Source: DASPKX01 sp035627835
GTDB lineage: Bacteria > Verrucomicrobiota > Verrucomicrobiia > Limisphaerales > SXQI01
DNA: 22,388 bases
Reading direction: 5' to 3'
Assembly: GCA_035627835.1 (NCBI GenBank)
Contig: DASPKX010000177.1
Location: 1-22,388, forward strand
The notes under the pieces are model-generated. The model was given only the letters and a program-made list of their open reading frames with translations, did no database searches and had not been told where the DNA came from. The position numbers and the translations under genes were made by a program. Shown here one piece after another: positions 15,848 to 22,388 of the stretch (position 1 is the stretch's first letter; each line of letters starts with the position of its first letter).

Positions 15848-16009
15848 TCTCTTTCTAAGATTCACCGCGCCTTTTCCGCGCCAACAAACTTCCGCAAGCG
15901 CGCCGGGTGTCACTGTGGTGAAGTCGCGTCGAAATAGGGATCAGGACTCCTGTTGGGTGACCAGGGCCTTCCAGTAATACCGGCTTGCTCAAACGGGTCT
16001 AGCCGACTG

Positions 16010-16861
16010 CTACCTGCGCCGGGCCAATTGAACAGAGCCCCGGCCGCCTTTGGTTTTGTAGAGGGTCTTACGCTTGTGGGCGTTGTTGAAGAATTCTTTG
16101 TGGATTGCCAGGAGACGTCCAAGTTCCGTGATCGGCTCCTGGTGATCTTCAACGCGGAGATCGATATAACGATCATTGGCCCGGGCGAGACCTCCCTGCT
16201 CCCGCACCACCAGCATCGCTGCGGACTGTCGGCCGCGCTTGTCGCCTCCAGCAGCTTCGGCGGCTTCCAATGCGGCTAAGAGCCAGTCAGCTAACTCACT
16301 TCCTTTTTCCGCACGGGCTTTCTCGAAAGCTTCCGCCATGCTCTTCACGACAGCTTCGGAAGCGAGAATGTTGCCCTGCACGGTGAAGTTTGTCCCAACG
16401 ATGTGCCCGGCCCAGTCGTTGCAGCGTGAGCCCGTGTGGGCTGCGGCACGACCCTTTGCGTCGATGATGCCCACCTGCCGTGAGTCGCGGTCTGCATCAT
16501 CTTTGGTCAGTTCTTGAAGGGTTTGGCGCGCGCTCAGGCCCGACTCGAGCAGCTCGAGGCCTTTGGGGCCGTAACGAACATTCGCTTTAGCTTGAGTGGC
16601 GATGGCGCCGACCCCAGCTTTGGCCCAGGGAACCACGCTGCCCACTCCGAAGAACTTGCTTTGAACTGCGACGCCCCATTCGCGCGTGTGAGGATCGAAG
16701 GCGACTATGGAATAGGTGGCAACGACCTCATTGGTAGTGGCGAATGTTTGCGGGCCCATAATCAAGATGAAGATAGCCCACAGCAGCAGCCGGGCGGCAG
16801 GCGTGAACCCATGATTTTGTGCAGGGCGCCTTCTCTGATGGGATGAAACGCTTCGTGTCAC
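16010..16861 (-). CDS. Exported DUF1028 family protein (Ntn-hydrolase-like)
   Basis: The 283-residue protein contains the DUF1028 core from TYSIVAFDPHTREWGVAVQS (49-68) through GSVVPWAKAGVGAIATQAKA and YGPKGLELLESG. DUF1028 is, as I recall, placed structurally near N-terminal-nucleophile hydrolases, with no settled reaction. An N-terminal Arg-rich stretch and hydrophobic helix (about 24-40, cleavage near TFA at 41) suggest export, which is not the usual layout where the core begins at the N-terminus. The C-terminus is a basic tail (KRKTLYKTKGGRG and on). I favour the GTG start at 16861 because its GTGA overlaps the stop of the PPC-domain gene. An ATG at 16879 is a near alternative, and the frame itself extends to 17017. 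It is the last gene of the DUF1501 operon. Confidence 0.82.
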   Translation of the reverse strand: MTRSVSSHQRRRPAQNHGFTPAARLLLWAIFILIMGPQTFATTNEVVATYSIVAFDPHTREWGVAVQSKFFGVGSVVPWAKAGVGAIATQAKANVRYGPKGLELLESGLSARQTLQELTKDDADRDSRQVGIIDAKGRAAAHTGSRCNDWAGHIVGTNFTVQGNILASEAVVKSMAEAFEKARAEKGSELADWLLAALEAAEAAGGDKRGRQSAAMLVVREQGGLARANDRYIDLRVEDHQEPITELGRLLAIHKEFFNNAHKRKTLYKTKGGRGSVQLARRR

Positions 16862-18276
16862 TTCGCTTTGATGACGCATGGGATCATGGAGGTGAGGGGC
16901 GACTCGGGAATGTGCAGCAGAGGGAACGCTTTCTTCAGAGCCAGCCTTGTGCTTGCGACGGCGGTGAGCTGGCGCTCTTGCCATTTGGCGCTCCCGCTGA
17001 TGCGCAGTTCGTTCCACACACCTACCGGGAGAGTGGAGGGGAACTTTAGCTTCAGCTCTGCTTCCGACTTTTTGGCGGGAATGAGAGCCCCATCGACTTC
17101 AACTCCGCGGGGAAGGCCAGCAACGGCCAGGGTTATCTCGCCATCGAAATCAACTCGCTGGGCTTTGACGGGAATGGTGATTGTGTCGCCTCCGGCGGGC
17201 GAGATGGAGTCCGTCTCGGTGGTGAGAGTAAAAGAGGGAAGCCATGCTTGAACGCTGAGCTGGTAATGCAGCCCGGGCGCGCCTTTGCCGGTGAGTTCAG
17301 TCGCTTCCAGCAGATATTCGCCAGCGTCCACATCCGCTTTCAGAAAAGTGTCTTCTGTGTGCGGGACGGTTCCGAATGCAACCACGGATTGATCCGCGCG
17401 GATGAGGCGCAGGCGCACATCACACGGGGAGCCGATGCTGCGGGAGGCGCTTTTCACGAGGAGCTTGCCCTTTTCCGCCACGTGAATGCGAAAGAGATCC
17501 TTGTCCCTCGCCAGCGCGAACTCCGCGCGCAGATGGGTGGCAAGTGTGTTTGCTTGTTCCGGGGCGTTATTAGGCTCCGACTCAGATGGGAAGTTCGGAT
17601 CTGCACCCGGGCTCAGCCATGGCAGCGACGGTTGTTGCGCGTTGCCAATCAGAAGCTGGTAGCGATGTTTGTCACTGCCGGTGTAGGCCACATCGCGCAA
17701 CTCAATCACATACTCCGCTTCCTTCGGAGCAACGAAGCTCACACGCGCATCTCGGCCGCCAAAGGTGAAGTCGTCGTTGAAGGCGAGTTCCAATTTGTGG
17801 GCGGAGTCCAAAAGGCGAACAACGGGATCAAGCGTGGAGCCAAGACGGTTAGCGATGACTTCCGCCACAATGCGCTCGCCTTTCTTTAACATGACTCTGT
17901 GGTGAAAATTGGCCCCTTCTTCCCGAATAACACCTTCATGGATGGTGGTGTTGCCAGATGTGCGCACCACAGCAAGCAATTGGAGCGCTGAGACCCCATT
18001 GGTGGAGAAAACGCGGAAAGCGCCAATGCCAGCCTCGTTCTCAGGCGTTATTTCGCAAGCAACCCGCATCGCGTCATTGGTATCGAGCCACCGAGTGGAT
18101 GCGGGGAAGTTCAGCCAAAGGGAGGGCCCCGCAAGGTCGCTGCCGGAAATCTCCACGCGAGTTGCGCGGCCGAGGGGGAGCACTTTGGGCGAGACGCTGG
18201 TGACGGTGGGGGTGGCCGCGTGCACGGCTGCGCCAAGCAGCAGAACCGACGTTGAGGCTTTGAGGAACAGGCGCAT
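16858..18276 (-). CDS. Exported protein with IPT/TIG-like and PPC-type beta-sandwich domains
   Basis: The 472-residue protein has a signal peptide cleaved near VHA (residue 20). An IPT/TIG-like segment follows (about 24-105, beginning PTVTSVSPKVLPLGRATRVE). Two regions resembling bacterial pre-peptidase C-terminal domains span about 114-215 and 231-345, the second starting with the acidic SESEPNNAPEQA typical of that family. A final beta-rich stretch runs to about 440. There is no protease domain, so the PPC domains are free-standing. Such proteins are often found beside DUF1501 genes in Planctomycetes and Verrucomicrobia, and a binding role at the cell surface is plausible but not shown. Its ATG overlaps the DUF1501 stop by one base (TGATG), and its own stop overlaps the GTG of the DUF1028 gene. 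Confidence 0.82.
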   Translation of the reverse strand: MRLFLKASTSVLLLGAAVHAATPTVTSVSPKVLPLGRATRVEISGSDLAGPSLWLNFPASTRWLDTNDAMRVACEITPENEAGIGAFRVFSTNGVSALQLLAVVRTSGNTTIHEGVIREEGANFHHRVMLKKGERIVAEVIANRLGSTLDPVVRLLDSAHKLELAFNDDFTFGGRDARVSFVAPKEAEYVIELRDVAYTGSDKHRYQLLIGNAQQPSLPWLSPGADPNFPSESEPNNAPEQANTLATHLRAEFALARDKDLFRIHVAEKGKLLVKSASRSIGSPCDVRLRLIRADQSVVAFGTVPHTEDTFLKADVDAGEYLLEATELTGKGAPGLHYQLSVQAWLPSFTLTTETDSISPAGGDTITIPVKAQRVDFDGEITLAVAGLPRGVEVDGALIPAKKSEAELKLKFPSTLPVGVWNELRISGSAKWQERQLTAVASTRLALKKAFPLLHIPESPLTSMIPCVIKAK

Positions 18277-19670
18277 CAGGCCATGAGCCCAGTGACGGGG
18301 TTGCCGTCGGCAATTCGCATGGGGCGGTTGCCCACACCAGGAACTTCTGTGTGCGGGTCGATTCCGAGCAGATGGAACATGGTGGCGGCCAGGTCGTCAG
18401 GTCGAACGGGGTTTTCGGCCGGGTACGCGCCGTCGCGGTCGGAGGCGCCGTAAACAAAGCCGCGCTTCACCCCGGCTCCAGCCAGGAGGGTCGTGTAGCA
18501 TTGCGGCCAGTGATCACGGCTTACATTGCCATTGATCTTGGGTGTGCGGCCAAATTCACCCATCCAGACCACCAAGGTCTCCTTCAGCAGCCCGCGCGAA
18601 TCCATGTCCTCCATGAAGGTGGGCAAGGTTTGGTTTGTTAATGGAAGGTGATACTTTTCGATGATCGGATACATACGGGTGTTGTTGAACCCGTGGGTGT
18701 CCCACCCACCGGAGGTTGTGCTTTGCCCCCCAATGTTGTCGGAGAAATAAACGGTGACGAACTTCACGCCTGCTTCCACAAGGCGGCGCGCCAGCAAACA
18801 GCTTTGGCCATAAGTGGTGCGCCCGTACGCATCGCGCAGGGACTCGGGCTCGCTTGATAGATCGAAAGCATTTCTCAGTTGCGTTGAGTTCAACATCGCG
18901 AGCGCCTTCTCGTAATAGGAATCAAGGCCGCGAGCCGCAGCGGAGTAATCCAGCATGCGGGTTTGTTGATCGATCAGCTTCTGCATTTCCCGCCGGGCGG
19001 AGAGTCGCTCGTAAGTGACGTTGGCCGGGAGGCTCAATTCCGGCAGTCGGAAATCCGAAGCGTTCGGATCCTGCGTCACGAGCAATGGATCGTGAGCTTT
19101 GCCGAGGAAGCTGGCGTGTTGCCCGGGGGTGACGGAGCCGTCGCGAATCACATGCGGGAAGGCGATCGATGTGGGGACTGCGCCATTGAGCGGCGCCAGC
19201 TTGTCCACCACGGAACCGTACATTGGGAAAAGGTCCATTGAATCCCGCAAACGGATATCATCCGATGGAGGCGCATGGCCGGTCAGCGCGTAATACGCCG
19301 CGGAGTTGTGGTTTTTCATCGTGTGATGCATGGAGCGCACCACCGTGAACTTGTTCATGACCTTGGCGAGCCGTGGCAAATGCTCGTTGATGGGAATGCC
19401 GTCTAACGAACTCGGAATTCCTTTGTGGGGTCCGCGAATTCCCTCGGGCCGGTCCGGCTTCATATCGAACATGTCGATGTGACTGGGGCCGCCGAACTGA
19501 AATAAGAAGATCACCGACTTGGCTTTGGCGACCGGGCCTTTATTGAGAGCCTCAGCTCGGAGGAGTCCCGGCATGTTCAAACCCAAGAGGCCAAGGCCGC
19601 CAATCTTGAGCGCATGCCTTCGGGTCATGGCATGGAAGCCGCCGCAAGCTGAAACGATGCTCGATTTCAT
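18276..19670 (-). CDS. DUF1501 family protein, Tat-exported
   Basis: The 464-residue protein starts with a twin-arginine signal (MTRRHALKIGGLGLLGL from residue 15), so it is probably exported folded. The DUF1501 core is clear: FLFQFGGPSHIDMFDMKP, EHLPRLAKVMNKFTVVRSMH, SGGWDTHGFNNTRMYPIIEK, LVVWMGEFGRTPKINGNVSR and DHWPQCYTTLLAGAGVKRG. The family belongs to the alkaline phosphatase/sulfatase-like fold, as I recall; its substrate is unknown. DUF1501 genes are usually preceded by DUF1549/DUF1553 cytochrome-type genes, but none is in this window. The ATG at 19670 is chosen, with 19628 a fair alternative that leaves the Tat motif at the very N-terminus. A 6-bp hairpin lies 12 bases upstream. Confidence 0.9.
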   Translation of the reverse strand: MKSSIVSACGGFHAMTRRHALKIGGLGLLGLNMPGLLRAEALNKGPVAKAKSVIFLFQFGGPSHIDMFDMKPDRPEGIRGPHKGIPSSLDGIPINEHLPRLAKVMNKFTVVRSMHHTMKNHNSAAYYALTGHAPPSDDIRLRDSMDLFPMYGSVVDKLAPLNGAVPTSIAFPHVIRDGSVTPGQHASFLGKAHDPLLVTQDPNASDFRLPELSLPANVTYERLSARREMQKLIDQQTRMLDYSAAARGLDSYYEKALAMLNSTQLRNAFDLSSEPESLRDAYGRTTYGQSCLLARRLVEAGVKFVTVYFSDNIGGQSTTSGGWDTHGFNNTRMYPIIEKYHLPLTNQTLPTFMEDMDSRGLLKETLVVWMGEFGRTPKINGNVSRDHWPQCYTTLLAGAGVKRGFVYGASDRDGAYPAENPVRPDDLAATMFHLLGIDPHTEVPGVGNRPMRIADGNPVTGLMA

Positions 19671-19996
19671 GGCTCAAATGGTCGAAAGGGAACTTTCGCA
19701 GCTTGCCAAAAGCAGGATTGGGCCACAAGCCCCGGGGTCACGCGCGGTTCCGCTCGCGTGTCTTTGCTGGAGACGGTGTCCTGCGGCGACGTCCACCCGT
19801 GAGCCAAACTGCAGGCATTGCCCACGTTCCATCTCGCGCTGACCCGTTCAAAACCTGCGTTTTCTGCCGTAAACGCGAGGGTAAGAGAAAAGACTAATAA
19901 ATCTCGGGGAGAGCTTCAGAGTCGGCATGCCTCTTGCCTACTGCGGGAATCGACAGTCGAAAGAGTGTCGGAACCCTTAAACCCTTGAGCAACAGA
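19671..19996. other. Divergent intergenic region
   Basis: About 326 bases separate the divergent DUF1501 and M23 genes. I see no convincing promoter hexamer pair and no conserved short gene. A perfect 6-bp hairpin (CGAAAG/CTTTCG, four-base loop, 19683-19698) lies just before the DUF1501 start. The stretch 19880-19912 is A-rich (AAGAGAAAAGACTAATAAA). Operon promoters for both directions must lie here. Confidence 0.5.
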
Positions 19997-21022
19997 ATGC
20001 CTGAAACAATGCTGACTTGCCGCCCAGCGGGCCCCTCCCCCCGTTTCGCTGCCAGCGCCACTCGCTGTCTCACTTTCCTCTTTGGTGTCCTTGGGCTGGA
20101 CAGCAAGTTTATCGTGCGCGTGGCTAGCATCGGTGTTCTGACCACCTTGGTGGTTGGCGTGCAAGCGGGCGCTCAGGAGCGCTTGGTAAAGATTACCACC
20201 AAGAAAGATGGCAAAACCACCGATTTCTATGTCCAGAACCTCCAAAGCGCGGATGTAACCGTGACATTGGAAATGGACCTAAAGAACTACAGTTCCAACC
20301 AGAAGCTGCCTTACACGACCACGGTTCCTCCAAAAACCGCAATCAAGGCCTTCTCCTTGACTCCCACAGAGGCAGACAAAGATTCATCCTGGTCCTACAC
20401 CTATTACGCAACCTGGGGCAGCTTGACCGCAACTCACGACGATTCAGCAGTTTACATCCTTCCCTATGCGGTCGGCGACAGTTTTCCGGTTTCACAAGGT
20501 TATGGCGGCACCTACAGCCATACCGGCGGGGACAAGTACTCAATCGATTGGCGCATGCCAGTCGGCACCCCAATTCATGCAGCCCGAGCAGGGACGGTGG
20601 TCGGGGTTAAAGCCGATTCGAGCGAAGGCGGTGGCGACAAGAAATATGAGTGGGATGCCAATTACATCCTGATCAAGCACAACGACGGCACCTTGGGCCA
20701 CTACGTTCACCTGAAGAAAGATGGGGTGACTGTGAAGCTCGGGCAGGAGGTCGAAGCCGGTCAACTGATCGGTTTCTCCGGCAACACGGGGCACTCCACG
20801 GGGCCGCACTTGCATTTCGCAGTGTTCAAGGCCCATGACGGCAAGCAACGCCAGACCATCCCAATCCGCTATTTCATCAATGACAGCTCCCCGGTCGTCC
20901 TCGCGGAAGGCCGCTCCTACAAAGCCGTTGGAGCGCCTGCATCGCGCGGCGTGAAGCCAGCGGCGAGCACTGGCGGGCAGCAGGGGAATGGAACACCTGC
21001 GGCTGAACTCCGGGTCCACTAA
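19997..21022 (+). CDS. Exported M23-family zinc metallopeptidase
   Basis: The 341-residue protein has a hydrophobic segment at about 38-58 ending QAGAQ, probably a signal peptide or anchor. A beta-rich region (60-155) precedes a C-terminal LytM/M23 domain at about 160-290. Metal and catalytic residues are intact: H175 and D184 (SHTGGDKYSIDW), H238 (GHYVHL) and H271/H273 (GPHLHF). It is likely a peptidoglycan endopeptidase acting in the periplasm. The start is uncertain: ATG at 19997 is used, another ATG lies at 20009, and a GTG at 20114 would give a classic short signal peptide (RVASIGVLTTLVVGVQAGA). The TTG-led frame from 19934 is less likely. A terminator hairpin follows the stop. Confidence 0.85.
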   Translation: MPETMLTCRPAGPSPRFAASATRCLTFLFGVLGLDSKFIVRVASIGVLTTLVVGVQAGAQERLVKITTKKDGKTTDFYVQNLQSADVTVTLEMDLKNYSSNQKLPYTTTVPPKTAIKAFSLTPTEADKDSSWSYTYYATWGSLTATHDDSAVYILPYAVGDSFPVSQGYGGTYSHTGGDKYSIDWRMPVGTPIHAARAGTVVGVKADSSEGGGDKKYEWDANYILIKHNDGTLGHYVHLKKDGVTVKLGQEVEAGQLIGFSGNTGHSTGPHLHFAVFKAHDGKQRQTIPIRYFINDSSPVVLAEGRSYKAVGAPASRGVKPAASTGGQQGNGTPAAELRVH

Positions 21023-21038
21023 GATTTGCCGATTGGAG

Positions 21039-21072
21039 GGGCCGGTTCACCCGCTGGCCCTTCATTTCATTT
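21039..21072 (+). terminator. Intrinsic terminator after the M23 gene
   Basis: GGGCCGG at 21039-21045 pairs with CTGGCCC at 21054-21060 (seven pairs, one G-U) around an eight-base loop. The U-rich tail TTCATTTCATTT follows. It starts 17 bases after the stop codon. Confidence 0.6.
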
Positions 21073-21102
21073 CCGAGACTCTGAAATAGTTTCATTCCAC
21101 CG

Positions 21103-21130
21103 TTGCAATTTAATGCGTGTGTGGTAAATG
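21103..21130 (+). promoter_or_regulatory. Candidate promoter for the small basic protein gene
   Basis: TTGCAA at 21103-21108 and TAAATG at 21125-21130 are 16 bases apart. The predicted start near 21137 would put the hairpin at 21136-21155 at the very 5' end of the transcript. The hexamers are only partial matches. Confidence 0.35.
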
Positions 21131-21135
21131 AACCG

Positions 21136-21155
21136 CTCCCCGCCCCTGGCGGGAG
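21136..21155 (+). promoter_or_regulatory. Hairpin covering the ribosome binding site
   Basis: CCCGCC (21139-21144) pairs perfectly with GGCGGG (21148-21153) around a CCT loop when numbered through the single-base bulge, and the outer CT/AG pairs extend it to 21136-21155. The 3' arm includes GGGAG (21151-21155), the only Shine-Dalgarno before the ATG at 21167. Ribosome access would therefore need the hairpin to open. Confidence 0.5.
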
Positions 21156-21166
21156 ATGAAAGCTTT

Positions 21167-21322
21167 ATGTCACAACATCCTAGTTTGAAGTCAGCCGCCG
21201 GTCTGGGCGCCAAGCGCAACGTGCTCAAGCGGTTTGAACGTGTGGAGCTATTGAAGAAACGCGGTCAGTGGAAGGATGGGGAACGCGTCACCGGCCTCCG
21301 CAAGACCAAACCCGAAGCCTGA
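21167..21322 (+). CDS. Small basic protein of the Verrucomicrobia/Chlamydiae family
   Basis: This 51-residue, strongly basic protein begins MSQHPSLKSAAGLGAKRNVL and continues with RFERVELLKKRGQWKDGE and a GLRKTKPEA end. I recognise it as the TIGR04137-type small basic protein recalled from Verrucomicrobia and Chlamydiae, with a probable but unproven ribosome or RNA link. The start at 21167 fits the family N-terminus. An in-frame ATG at 21128 would add 13 residues that do not look conserved. GGGAG lies 11 bases upstream but is buried in a hairpin. A strong terminator follows the stop, so the gene is probably a short, well-expressed single-gene transcript. Confidence 0.88.
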   Translation: MSQHPSLKSAAGLGAKRNVLKRFERVELLKKRGQWKDGERVTGLRKTKPEA

Positions 21323-21333
21323 TTTTTTTCGCA

Positions 21334-21378
21334 GCGCCGCCGGTTGCTTTCTGAGCGTCGGCGGCGCATTTTTATTTT
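21334..21378 (+). terminator. Intrinsic terminator after the small basic protein gene
   Basis: GCGCCGCCG (21334-21342) pairs perfectly with CGGCGGCGC (21359-21367). An inner GCT/AGC pairing is possible in the 16-base loop. The tail is TTTTTATTTT (21369-21378). The next gene's ATG begins at 21379, directly after the last T. Confidence 0.93.
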
Positions 21379-22388
21379 ATGCAGGTGCGTCTGCAAAAGT
21401 TCCTCGCGGACGCAGGGGTTGCTTCCCGGCGGGCCAGTGAAGAGGTCATTCTTGAAGCACGTGTAAAGGTCAACGGGCAGGTTGTTAAGACCCTCGGAAC
21501 CAAAATTGATCCTGAGCACGATTCCATCTCTCTGGATGGAAAGCAGCTGAAGCCAAAGCGGAAGCTCTACATCGCTCTTCACAAGCCAGCGGGGTTCATT
21601 TGCTCCCGGCTCGATCCCGAGAACCGCCCATGCGCGCAGGAGCTTCTTCCTGCGGAATGGCGCGAGGTTTATTCCGTCGGGCGCCTGGACTACGACAGCG
21701 AAGGGTTGCTTCTTTTCACCAACGACGGCGACTTCTCCCTAAAGCTCACTCACCCCCGGTACGGAATTCAGAAGATCTATCACGTGACCGTTCGCGGGCA
21801 GGCGGAGCAATCCCATGTTCGCGCGATGGAAAAGGGGATCTACCACGAAGGCGAACTGCTCCGCGCCCACCGCGCGCGTGTGCTGCATTCGGCTTCTGGC
21901 GGGGGGCTGCTCGAAGTCATCCTCATGCAGGGAAAGAATCGCGAAGTGCGCCGCATGTGTGAGGCGCAGGGACTCAAGGTGGATCGACTCGTCCGTGTGC
22001 AAATTGGCTCCGTGAAGTTAGGCGAATTGCCGCGAGGACGCTGGCGAGCCCTCAGCCCTGCAGAAGTGACCGGACTGCTCAATTGGAAAGATCGACCCAC
22101 GCATTTGGTCCAACGGGAGGAACGCACCCGTTCAAGTGAACCCAGGGCAGAGCGGCGAGTTCCTTCAAGGGCACCACGCCCAGAGAGGCCGTTTCGCTCG
22201 GCAGAGCGCGGCAACGACCGACGCGCCCGCACAGGCGAAACCGGTTTGGAGAAACGCGTTCGCCCAGGAAGACGCGATGAGGCTCGCCCTATCAGGAGCG
22301 GCGAGCGCCCCGGCAATGAAGCCCGCGCCTCGTTCCGCAGCCGCCGTGACTTCCAGGCAGGGCCACCTCGAGAAAGATTTTCATCGTC
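21379..22388 (+). CDS. Pseudouridine synthase of the RsuA/RluB/RluF type (3' partial)
   Basis: The frame is open to the end of the window (336 codons and two bases), so the C-terminus is missing. An S4 RNA-binding domain (MQVRLQKFLADAGVASRRAS and on, about 1-60) is followed by the catalytic domain with GRLDYDSEGLLLFTNDG, where D104 is the expected nucleophile. GKNREVRRMCEAQG marks the end of the catalytic core. The protein isomerises uridine to pseudouridine in rRNA; whether 16S or 23S cannot be told. From about residue 237 there is a long Arg/Glu/Pro-rich low-complexity tail, at least 100 residues, absent from the short family members. The ATG abuts the preceding terminator and has no Shine-Dalgarno; a GTG at 21385 is an alternative start. 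Confidence 0.9.
   Translation, partial: MQVRLQKFLADAGVASRRASEEVILEARVKVNGQVVKTLGTKIDPEHDSISLDGKQLKPKRKLYIALHKPAGFICSRLDPENRPCAQELLPAEWREVYSVGRLDYDSEGLLLFTNDGDFSLKLTHPRYGIQKIYHVTVRGQAEQSHVRAMEKGIYHEGELLRAHRARVLHSASGGGLLEVILMQGKNREVRRMCEAQGLKVDRLVRVQIGSVKLGELPRGRWRALSPAEVTGLLNWKDRPTHLVQREERTRSSEPRAERRVPSRAPRPERPFRSAERGNDRRARTGETGLEKRVRPGRRDEARPIRSGERPGNEARASFRSRRDFQAGPPRERFSS

Noticed and set aside
15627..15858. Two short open frames across the tRNA-His gene, one on each strand.
   Set aside because: Their peptides (GGHSSMVEPQFVVLDVAGSS and PTGLEPATSS) are the typical false translations of tRNA sequence.
1..22388. Search by eye for CRISPR arrays, insertion sequences, integrase or phage genes, and defence-system genes.
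   Set aside because: No regularly spaced repeats, transposase motifs, terminal inverted repeats or defence-type domains were found.

Overview
The window looks like chromosomal DNA from a member of the Verrucomicrobia (Verrucomicrobiota), probably a soil or freshwater Pedosphaera/Limisphaerales-type lineage. The best marker is a 51-codon gene at 21167-21322, recalled as a small basic protein family shared by Verrucomicrobia and Chlamydiae. A Tat-exported DUF1501 protein next to a pre-peptidase (PPC-type) domain protein is typical of the Planctomycetes/Verrucomicrobia group. GC content looks fairly high throughout. I see no transposase, integrase, phage gene or CRISPR array. The taxonomic call is inference.

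Layout. From 340 to 19670 almost everything is on the minus strand. Read in the direction of transcription (right to left), there is first a translationally coupled operon of DUF1501, PPC-domain protein and DUF1028 protein (19670 to 16010). A plus-strand tRNA-His with its own promoter follows (15772-15847). Next come lysA, clpS, a DUF2017 partner of clpS, a large hybrid histidine kinase, proC, an AI-2E-family permease and leuC (15612 to 7061). After the leuC terminator lie an O-antigen ligase-type membrane protein with C-terminal TPRs, a secreted FecR-domain protein, a CHASE2 adenylate cyclase and a secreted PQQ-type beta-propeller protein (6962 to 340). The right end is on the plus strand: an exported M23 endopeptidase, the small basic protein, and an RsuA/RluB-type pseudouridine synthase that runs off the window. 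The left end holds a possible 22-codon gene tail and a convergent spacer with a 9-bp hairpin.

How the genes work together. The lysA, proC and leuC genes are ordinary amino-acid biosynthesis. ClpS with DUF2017 is a small proteolysis module of the kind usually described from Actinobacteria. FecR plus CHASE2 cyclase reads as an envelope-sensing cAMP module: fecR has a TTGACA promoter of its own, and a terminator separates it from the cyclase. The kinase carries GAF, PAS, HisKA, HATPase, two receivers and an HPt domain, so it holds a whole phosphorelay in one chain but has no output gene beside it.

Most notable observations. (1) Three intrinsic terminators (after fecR, leuC and the small basic protein) each end 0-12 nt before the next start codon, leaving no room for a separate promoter. 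(2) A stable hairpin covers the Shine-Dalgarno of the small basic protein. (3) The cyclase catalytic domain carries two insertions. (4) The DUF1501-PPC-DUF1028 operon has overlapping stop/start codons at both junctions. I saw no clearly new defence or mobile system.
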